This document shows, in pieces, positions 1-5,135 of a stretch of DNA of 9,676 nt. The DNA comes from OMOG01 sp041485845 (GTDB taxonomy: Bacteria > Acidobacteriota > Terriglobia > Bryobacterales > Bryobacteraceae), in assembly GCA_041485845.1 (NCBI GenBank), contig JBGPKH010000331.1, positions 1 to 9,676 on the forward strand, in the 5' to 3' direction. Under the pieces are notes generated by a model. That model had not been told where the DNA came from. It saw only the letters and a list, made by a program, of their open reading frames with translations, and made no database searches. The stretch's first letter is position 1. Each line of letters starts with the position of its first letter. The position numbers and the translations under genes are program-made.

Positions 1-188
1 ATCCGCCACGACCATCCGCGGCGGGCCTCCGGCAGAGCGGCAAGCAGCACGGCCGCGGCCACCGCGGAACGGAAACACGCCACCTGCCAGCCGGTGAGGG
101 TCGCCGCTTTGATCGCCGCCCCGCCAGTGGAGAAGAGCAGCGCGGCGGTAAAGAGGAGCAGGCGGTTGCGGAGGGGCGAGGATTCCAT
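1..188 (-). CDS. EamA/DMT-family transporter, N-terminal fragment
   Basis: This is the first 62 codons of a gene that runs off the left edge. The start is the ATG at 186-188 on the minus strand. The protein begins with a short polar stretch (MESSPLRNR), then a hydrophobic segment at about residues 10-29 containing FSTGGAAIK, a short TGWQVACFRS turn, and a second hydrophobic segment at about residues 40-53 ending in a basic loop. The pattern of a first helix, a Gly/Lys motif, then xFxRS before the second helix is typical of the first repeat of EamA (drug/metabolite transporter superfamily) permeases, which are inner-membrane proteins of about 300 residues with ten helices. The substrate cannot be told. 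There is no Shine-Dalgarno just before the ATG; a 7-bp hairpin lies there instead. It is divergent from the winged-helix gene at 404. The family call rests on the N-terminus only. Confidence 0.7.
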   Translation of the reverse strand, partial: MESSPLRNRLLLFTAALLFSTGGAAIKAATLTGWQVACFRSAVAAAVLLAALPEARRGWSWR

Positions 189-196
189 GTGACGGC

Positions 197-217
197 GGGC
201 AGGCCGGGGACCTGCCC
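197..217 (-). other. Hairpin in the leader of the transporter gene
   Basis: A perfect 7-bp inverted repeat, GGGCAGG and CCTGCCC, encloses a 7-base loop (204-210). It ends 8 bases before the transporter ATG on the minus strand, where a Shine-Dalgarno would normally be. If it is transcribed, it could limit ribosome access. It has no following T-run, so it does not look like an intrinsic terminator. The stem is seen directly; any role is inference. Confidence 0.4.
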
Positions 218-318
218 CACATTATGCTACAAGCATTCCTTGATAAGCTGACGGCCATGAGGGGCGCGGGAAACTCAGGCCCATTTCCGATTGAATAGGC
301 AAGCCCCTGCCGTCGGTT

Positions 319-335
319 TTTACAAAGTTTTTACA
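319..335 (+). promoter_or_regulatory. Tandem TTTACA-N5-TTTACA site (OmpR/PhoP-type box)
   Basis: Two identical TTTACA hexamers sit exactly 11 bp apart (319-324 and 330-335). They lie inside a longer exact duplication, GTTTTTACAA at 316-325 and 327-336. An 11-bp direct repeat is how OmpR/PhoB-family winged-helix dimers read DNA, and the spacing and sequence match the Bacillus PhoP consensus TT(A/T)ACA-N4-6-TT(A/T)ACA. The second copy lies about 17 bp before GAATAG at 351-356, the position of a -35, as at class II activated promoters. It probably controls the winged-helix gene that follows, by itself or through a full-length response regulator. The repeat is seen directly; the function is inferred. 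Confidence 0.55.
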
Positions 336-391
336 AGTTCGCCATCACCTGAATAGAGGCCGCCCGTAGGATGAGCTTAGACGCTTCAACT

Positions 392-399
392 AGGAGGGG
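392..399 (+). promoter_or_regulatory. Shine-Dalgarno that decides the winged-helix start
   Basis: AGGAGGGG lies 4 bases before the ATG at 404. It is one of the strongest ribosome binding sites in the window. It favours the start at 404 over the in-frame ATG at 371, which has no such site. Confidence 0.75.
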
Positions 400-403
400 C
401 CGC

Positions 404-787
404 ATGGAATCGCTTCCGATGCATAACCATATACCGCCGTATCGCGACGAACATCTTTCCATCGACTACGATCAAGAGATTGCCGCGCTGGATTCCGAAC
501 GTATGACGTTGACCCGCAAGGAATACGATCTGCTGGCTTTGCTGGTGCAGCACGCCGGCGAGATCATTCCGCGCGAAGCCCTGCTCATGCGCGTGTGGAG
601 CTACGGGTCCGAGATCCGTACACGCACGCTCGACGTGCACGTGCGGCGCCTCCGCAAGAAGCTCGGCGGATATGCGGATCAGTACATCGAGACCATTTTC
701 GGTATCGGCTATCGCTTCCAGCCTTTCCACGCTCCGCGATTTTTTCAGTCCACCGTCGGAAAACCCGTGATTGCCCTGGGCGCGTAG
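404..787 (+). CDS. Stand-alone OmpR-type winged-helix DNA-binding protein
   Basis: This is a 127-residue protein that is almost entirely a Trans_reg_C winged-helix domain, the effector half of OmpR/PhoB response regulators. The domain runs from about residue 18 (LSIDYDQEIAAL) to 105. It shows the LTRKEYDLLALLVQHAGEIIPREALLMRVW core (residues 36-65), a recognition helix rich in Arg and Lys at about 71-88 (TRTLDVHVRRLRKKLG) and the closing wing IETIFGIGYRF. The receiver domain with the phospho-accepting Asp is absent and there is no membrane segment, so it is neither a classical response regulator nor a ToxR/CadC-type sensor. A 20-residue tail without clear homology follows. A tandem TTTACA site lies 69 bases upstream of the start, which suggests autoregulation. 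Whether it controls the gcv operon 69 bases downstream is unknown. Confidence 0.85.
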   Translation: MESLPMHNHIPPYRDEHLSIDYDQEIAALDSERMTLTRKEYDLLALLVQHAGEIIPREALLMRVWSYGSEIRTRTLDVHVRRLRKKLGGYADQYIETIFGIGYRFQPFHAPRFFQSTVGKPVIALGA

Positions 788-842
788 GCTTTCAGGCGGC
801 GGGTGACAGACGACGCAAACCGATCGGCTGTCCCACCTGTGT

Positions 843-848
843 TAGCCT
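843..848 (+). promoter_or_regulatory. Putative -10 element for a leaderless gcvT transcript
   Basis: TAGCCT fits the TAnnnT form of a bacterial -10 and ends 8 bases before the gcvT ATG at 857, so transcription would begin at or next to the start codon. No Shine-Dalgarno is visible before that ATG and no convincing -35 is seen. Just upstream lie a CCGATCGG palindrome (820-827) and a GACAG/CTGTC inverted repeat (805-809 and 828-832) that could be operator material. No glycine riboswitch fits in the 69-base gap. This is a weak motif call, supported by the same geometry at two other genes in the window. Confidence 0.4.
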
Positions 849-856
849 GAATTTTC

Positions 857-1960
857 ATGGCCGCAGCACCAGCGCTCCGCACCACTCCACTGAATTCCGT
901 CCACCGCTCGCTGGGAGCCAAGATGGTCGACTTCGGCGGGTGGGACATGCCCGTCCAATACTCCGGGATTATCGACGAGCACAACACCGTCCGTACCGCG
1001 GTGGGAATCTTCGATGTGAGCCACATGGGCGAGATCGAAATCCGCGGACCGGAGGCCGGGAAGCTCACCGATTTCGTCACCACCAACAACGTTCAGAAAC
1101 TCAAGCTCGGGCAGGCGCACTATTCGGGCCTGCTCTACGATCACGGCGGGTTCGTGGACGATATCCTGGTGCACAAAGTTGCCGGCGATCGTTATTTCCT
1201 GTGCGTCAACGCTTCCAACCAGGACAAAGATTTCGAGCATATCCGCTCGCAGAACCGCTTCGACGCGCAGGTGGAGAATGCCGGCGATCGCTACGCCCAA
1301 CTCGCCATCCAAGGGCCCAGGGCCCAGGCGACCTTGCAGAAATTGACGGCCGTGGACTTGTCTTCCATCCGCTATTACTGGTTCACGGATGGGGAAGTGG
1401 CCGGCACGCCCGCGCGCATCGCGCATACCGGATACACGGGAGAAGCGGGCTTCGAAATCTACGTTCCGCCCAGCGAGGCCGGGCGCACCTGGAAGGTGGT
1501 GCTTGAGGCCGGAGGCGAGTTCGGCATTAAGCCGTGCGGCCTGGGCGCGCGCAACACCCTGCGCCTGGAGGCCAAGATGGCGCTTTACGGCCACGAGATC
1601 GACGCCTCGATCTCGCCTCTCGAAGCCGATCTCGGCTGGATCGTGAAGCTCGACAAGGGTGAATTCGTGGGCCGCGACGCGCTCGTTCGCCAGAAGGAGA
1701 GGGGCATCCAGCGCAAACTCGTGGGCTTCGAAATGTGCGGCCGCGGCATCGGCCGCGACGGCTACGAAGTGTACCTCGACGGCGCGCCCGCGGGATGGGT
1801 CACCAGCGGTTCGCCCTCGCCGACCTTGAATAAGAACATCGGGCTTTGTTATCTCCCCACGGAGCAGGCGCAGCCGGGCAAGCGAATTCAGATCATCGTC
1901 CGCAGCCAGCCGGTGGACGCGGTGACGGTGGAAACTCCGTTTTACAAACGAGCCAAATGA
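857..1960 (+). CDS. gcvT: Aminomethyltransferase (glycine cleavage T-protein)
   Basis: This cytoplasmic 367-residue protein takes the aminomethyl group from the lipoyl arm of GcvH and transfers the one-carbon unit to tetrahydrofolate, releasing ammonia and 5,10-methylene-THF. The length is normal (E. coli about 364). Recognisable blocks are the N-terminal TPLNSVHRSLGAKMVDFGGWDMPVQY, DVSHMGEIEIRG, the GGFVDDILV segment (Asp 101-102, the catalytic-aspartate position of the family), AIQGPRAQ, HTGYTGEAGFEIY, and the CGLGARNTLRLEA folate-domain motif at 227-239. A C-terminal barrel carries VTSGSPSPTLNKNIGL. The GARD(T) motif usual in the family reads GARN here (Asn233), a conservative change. The ATG at 857 is supported by the family's N-terminus. 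It is the first gene of the gcv operon, and its TGA overlaps the gcvH ATG. Confidence 0.96.
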   Translation: MAAAPALRTTPLNSVHRSLGAKMVDFGGWDMPVQYSGIIDEHNTVRTAVGIFDVSHMGEIEIRGPEAGKLTDFVTTNNVQKLKLGQAHYSGLLYDHGGFVDDILVHKVAGDRYFLCVNASNQDKDFEHIRSQNRFDAQVENAGDRYAQLAIQGPRAQATLQKLTAVDLSSIRYYWFTDGEVAGTPARIAHTGYTGEAGFEIYVPPSEAGRTWKVVLEAGGEFGIKPCGLGARNTLRLEAKMALYGHEIDASISPLEADLGWIVKLDKGEFVGRDALVRQKERGIQRKLVGFEMCGRGIGRDGYEVYLDGAPAGWVTSGSPSPTLNKNIGLCYLPTEQAQPGKRIQIIVRSQPVDAVTVETPFYKRAK

Positions 1961-2346
1961 ACATGTATCCAGAAAACTTCCGTTACACGAAGGAACACGA
2001 GTGGGTCCTGGTGGAAGGAGAGATCGGCACGGTCGGGATCACCCATCACGCGCAGGAGGAACTGGGCGACATCGTCTATGTGGATCTGCCGAAGGTCGGG
2101 ACGAACGTGGAGGCTGGCAAGTCGCTCGGCTCGGTGGAATCGGTGAAGGCCGTCTCGGACGTCTATTCGCCGGTGAGCGGAGAAGTGACCGAGGCCAACC
2201 ACTCACTGGCCGACTCGCCCGAAAAGTTGAACGAAGATCCGCACGGCGCGGCGTGGCTTGTCAAAATCCGGTTGAGTAACCCGGCGGAGGTCTCGAGTCT
2301 CATGACCGCGGCGGAATATCAAAGTTACGTAGGAGCCGAAAAGTAG
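1957..2346 (+). CDS. gcvH: Glycine cleavage system H-protein (lipoyl carrier)
   Basis: This 129-residue carrier shuttles the methylamine group between the P-, T- and L-proteins on a lipoylated lysine. Visible features are the opening FRYTKEHEWV, VGITHHAQEELGDIVYVDLP and the lipoylation hairpin GSVESVKAVSDVYSP, in which Lys64 is the modified residue. ADSPEKLNEDPHGAAWLVKIR follows, all in the family order and at the usual length. The start overlaps the gcvT stop as ATGA at 1957-1960; a second in-frame ATG at 1963 would remove only two residues. The overlap points to translational coupling with gcvT. Lipoate attachment enzymes are not in the window. Confidence 0.96.
   Translation: MNMYPENFRYTKEHEWVLVEGEIGTVGITHHAQEELGDIVYVDLPKVGTNVEAGKSLGSVESVKAVSDVYSPVSGEVTEANHSLADSPEKLNEDPHGAAWLVKIRLSNPAEVSSLMTAAEYQSYVGAEK
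2331..2335 (+). promoter_or_regulatory. Shine-Dalgarno for the TTG start of gcvPA
   Basis: AGGAG lies in the last codons of gcvH, 11 bases before the TTG at 2347. The spacing is slightly long but usable. No other good site precedes that start. The encoded N-terminus agrees with the family, which supports the TTG. Confidence 0.5.
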
Positions 2347-3660
2347 TTGCGCTATCTTCCGAAGTCTCAATCCGAGCGCCGCGAGATGCTGGATGCCTGC
2401 GGCGTGAGTTCCCCCGAAGAACTGTTTGCCCACCTGCCGCAGGCGGTCCGCCTCAATCGGCCCCTCAACCTGGCGCCGGGGATCTCCGAATACGAAATCG
2501 TGCAGTATTTCCGCGACCGTGCGGCGGAGAACGCCAACGGGTACGCCTCGTTCCTGGGCGCGGGCGTGTACCACCATTTCCGCCCGGTGCTGGTGGATAC
2601 GGTGGTGGCGCGCGGCGAGTTCCTGACGTCCTACACGCCCTATCAGGCGGAGATCGCGCAAGGCACGCTGACCACGATCTTCGAATTCCAGACCATGATC
2701 TGCCAGCTCACCGGCATGGACGTGGCCAACGCCTCGATGTACGATGGCTCGACCGCGGTGCCCGAGGCCGCCATGATGGCCGTGCGCGCCACGGGCAAAG
2801 GCCGCGTGCTGATCGCGAAATCGGTGCATCCCGAGTATCGCGAAGTGCTGCGCACCTATGCCAAAAATCAGGGCATGCCGGTGGATGAGTTCGGTTACGT
2901 GCCCGAAGCCGGCGCCATCGATCTGGAGGATCTCGAACGCAAAATCGACGACCTCACCGGCGCGGTGATCGTGCAGTCGCCCAACTTCTTCGGCATCGTA
3001 GACCAGGTGAAGGCGGCGGCCGGGATCGCGCACCGGCGCGGCGCGCTGCTGGTGGTGTTGTTCACCGAGGCGGTTTCGCTGGGAATTCTCGAGCCGCCGG
3101 TGGACGCCGATATCGTGGCCGGCGAGTTGCAGTCGTTCGCCATCTCGCCGTGCTACGGCGGGCCGTTCGCCGGCATTATCGCGACTAAAGAAAAGTTCCT
3201 CCGGCAGATGCCCGGGAGACTGGTGGGGCAGACCACCGATTCGCGCGGCAACCGCGCCTTCTGCCTGACGCTGGCGACGCGCGAGCAGCACATCCGCCGC
3301 GAGAAGGCCACGTCCAACATCTGCACCAACCAGGCGCTCATCGCCCTCATGGCCACGGTCTTCATGACGGTGTACGGCAAAGAGGGCCTGCGTGAGCTGG
3401 CGGAACAGAACCTGGCCAAGGCGCACTACTTGGCGGGCAAATTGAAGCCGCGATTCTGCGGTAAGTTCTTCAACGAATTCGTGGTGAAGGCCGAAGGCAA
3501 AACTCCCGACGCGGTCAACAAAATCTTGCTCAAAAAGAAAATCATCGGCGGCCTGCCGCTAGGCCGCTTCTATCCGGAGCTGTCCGATTCGATGCTGTTG
3601 TGCGCGACTGAAATGTCCCGCCGTGCCGACATGGACGCGGTAGCGGAGGTGCTGGCATGA
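2347..3660 (+). CDS. gcvPA: Glycine dehydrogenase (decarboxylating) subunit 1
   Basis: This is the alpha subunit (437 residues) of the two-chain P-protein, which decarboxylates glycine and loads the aminomethyl group on GcvH. It has the PLP fold type I shape but not the PLP lysine, which is in GcvPB. Family blocks are RYLPKSQSERREMLDACGVSS at the N-terminus, FLGAGVYHHFRP, SYTPYQAEIAQGTL, MDVANASMYDGSTA, the central GELQSF...GGPFAGI segment, and REQHIRREKATSNICTNQAL. The length is ordinary. Translation begins at TTG directly after the gcvH TAG with no intervening base. The next in-frame ATG, at 2386, would cut off conserved residues, so TTG is preferred. Its TGA overlaps the gcvPB ATG. The long antisense reading frame across it looks like a codon-bias shadow. 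Confidence 0.95.
   Translation: MRYLPKSQSERREMLDACGVSSPEELFAHLPQAVRLNRPLNLAPGISEYEIVQYFRDRAAENANGYASFLGAGVYHHFRPVLVDTVVARGEFLTSYTPYQAEIAQGTLTTIFEFQTMICQLTGMDVANASMYDGSTAVPEAAMMAVRATGKGRVLIAKSVHPEYREVLRTYAKNQGMPVDEFGYVPEAGAIDLEDLERKIDDLTGAVIVQSPNFFGIVDQVKAAAGIAHRRGALLVVLFTEAVSLGILEPPVDADIVAGELQSFAISPCYGGPFAGIIATKEKFLRQMPGRLVGQTTDSRGNRAFCLTLATREQHIRREKATSNICTNQALIALMATVFMTVYGKEGLRELAEQNLAKAHYLAGKLKPRFCGKFFNEFVVKAEGKTPDAVNKILLKKKIIGGLPLGRFYPELSDSMLLCATEMSRRADMDAVAEVLA
3645..3650 (+). promoter_or_regulatory. Shine-Dalgarno for gcvPB
   Basis: GGAGGT inside the end of gcvPA lies 6 bases before the gcvPB ATG at 3657. It fixes the overlapping start and indicates that gcvPB can recruit ribosomes independently within the operon. 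Confidence 0.7.
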
Positions 3661-5135
3661 TCCAAAAAGTGCGCCCCCACCTCTCCCCCAGTGAGAGCCT
3701 GCTGTTCGAACGCAGCTCGCCCGGCAAGCAGGCCTACCAGTTGCCCGAGCTCGACGTGCCTCCGGTAGACGCCGCCGAGGCTCTCGGCGCCGACAACGTG
3801 CGCGCCGAAATCGAAGGCTTCCCCGAGGTGAGCGAAGTGGAGGCCATTCGCCACTTCACGCGCCTTTCCACCTGGAACTACGCCATCGACTACGGCATGT
3901 ACCCGCTGGGCTCGTGTACTATGAAGTACAACCCGCGGATCAACGAGTTGGTGGCGCGCATCGAAGGACTCGCCTGGGCGCATCCGTATCAGCCGGAAGC
4001 GCTGGCGCAAGGCTCGATGGAAGTGATGGCGCGAGTGGAAGCCGCGCTCGCCGAGATCACCGGCATGGACGCCGTAACGCTGCAGCCCGCAGCCGGCGCG
4101 CACGGCGAGCTCACCGGCATCCTCTTGATTCGCGCCCTGCTCGAAAAGCGCGGCAACCCGCGCAAGAAGATTCTCATTCCCGATTCGGCGCACGGCACCA
4201 ATCCGGCCACGGCCGCCATCGCGGGCTACGCGGTGGAGAACATCAAATCGAGCGAAACCGGCGTGCTGGACGTGGGCGCGCTGGAACACCTGGTCACCGG
4301 CGACGTCGCGGCCCTGATGGTGACCAATCCCAACACCGTCGGCGTCTTCGAGGAGAACATCATGCAGGTGGCCGGGATCCTGCACGCCAAGGGCGCGATG
4401 CTCTACATGGACGGCGCCAATATGAACGCGCTGGTGGGGATCGCGCGTCCCGGCGATTTCGGCGTCGACGTCATGCACCTCAACCTGCACAAGACCTTCT
4501 CCACGCCCCACGGGGGCGGCGGTCCGGGCGCGGGGCCGGTGGCCGTCAAGAAGGCGCTGGAGCCGTTCCTGCCGGCGCCGCGGTTGAAGCGCTCGGGCAA
4601 GAAGTGGGCGTACAACTACAAACGCAAACACTCCATCGGGCGCGTAAAGGCTTTCTACGGAAACTTCGGCGTGCTGGTGCGCGCGCTGGCTTACATCCTG
4701 GCGCACGGCGGGCCGGGGCTGCGCAACGCCACCGTGGATGCTGTGCTCAACGCGGTCTACATCCGCAAGCATCTGGAGCCCTACTACGATCTGCCGTACC
4801 GCTCGCCGAACATGCACGAAGTGGTGTTCAGCGACGATCGCCAGGCGAAGCTCGGGGTGCGCACGGGTGAAATCGCCAAGCGGCTCATCGACTACGGGTT
4901 CCATCCCTATACCGTGAGTTTCCCGCTGATCGTCCACGGCGCGCTCATGATCGAGCCGACGGAGACCGAGGGCAAGCAGGAGATCGACCTGTTCATCGAC
5001 GCCATGATCTCCATCGCTAAAGAGGTGGAGACCGATCCCCAGTTGGTCAAGAACGCGCCCTACGGGACGCGGACCAGCAAGGTGGACGAAGTGACAGCCG
5101 CGCGCAAGCCGGTGTTGAAGTGGACGCCGGCGTAG
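3657..5135 (+). CDS. gcvPB: Glycine dehydrogenase (decarboxylating) subunit 2
   Basis: This is the beta, PLP-binding subunit (492 residues) of the two-chain P-protein and partner of GcvPA. Motifs in order are the opening VRPHLSPSESLLFERSSPGKQAYQLP, EVEAIRHFTRLSTWNYAID, YPLGSCTMKYNPRINE, TLQPAAGAHGELTG, PDSAHGTNPATAA, MVTNPNTVGVFE, DGANMNALVG and the PLP site DVMHLNLHKTFSTPHGGGGPG. Lys279 in LHKTFS is the Schiff-base lysine. The C-terminus contains HEVVFS and LIVHGALMIEPTETE. Length and motif order are normal. It overlaps gcvPA by 4 bases (ATGA), and the next gene's proposed GTG start lies 16 bases inside its end. Its stop codon lies in the centre of a perfect hairpin. Confidence 0.96.
   Translation: MIQKVRPHLSPSESLLFERSSPGKQAYQLPELDVPPVDAAEALGADNVRAEIEGFPEVSEVEAIRHFTRLSTWNYAIDYGMYPLGSCTMKYNPRINELVARIEGLAWAHPYQPEALAQGSMEVMARVEAALAEITGMDAVTLQPAAGAHGELTGILLIRALLEKRGNPRKKILIPDSAHGTNPATAAIAGYAVENIKSSETGVLDVGALEHLVTGDVAALMVTNPNTVGVFEENIMQVAGILHAKGAMLYMDGANMNALVGIARPGDFGVDVMHLNLHKTFSTPHGGGGPGAGPVAVKKALEPFLPAPRLKRSGKKWAYNYKRKHSIGRVKAFYGNFGVLVRALAYILAHGGPGLRNATVDAVLNAVYIRKHLEPYYDLPYRSPNMHEVVFSDDRQAKLGVRTGEIAKRLIDYGFHPYTVSFPLIVHGALMIEPTETEGKQEIDLFIDAMISIAKEVETDPQLVKNAPYGTRTSKVDEVTAARKPVLKWTPA

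Larger units (their letters stand above)
189..403. other. Divergent intergenic region with promoter-like elements
   Basis: No gene is seen in these 215 bases between two divergent starts. On the minus strand a TAGCATAAT segment (about 223-231 read in reverse) could be a -10 region for the transporter. It overlaps a small palindrome, ATGCT-ACA-AGCAT, at 224-236. On the plus strand there is an exact tandem TTTACA pair at 319-335, followed by AT-richer GAATAG at 351-356 and TAGGAT at 367-372, either of which could be a -10 for the winged-helix gene. TGAATAG occurs twice (292-298 and 350-356), with no assigned meaning. An ATG at 371 is in frame with the downstream gene, but it lacks a ribosome binding site and I do not favour it as the start. 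Confidence 0.5.

Noticed and set aside
371..403. Start of the winged-helix gene at the ATG at 371
   Set aside because: It has no ribosome binding site and the 11 added residues do not fit the domain. The ATG at 404 follows AGGAGGGG.
788..856. Glycine riboswitch before gcvT
   Set aside because: The gap is only 69 bases and lacks the tandem aptamer architecture, and the possible -10 at 843-848 would leave no leader to hold one.
595..1506. A 303-codon plus-strand frame overlapping the winged-helix gene and gcvT
   Set aside because: The product is Arg/Pro-rich low-complexity sequence and conflicts with two well-supported genes.
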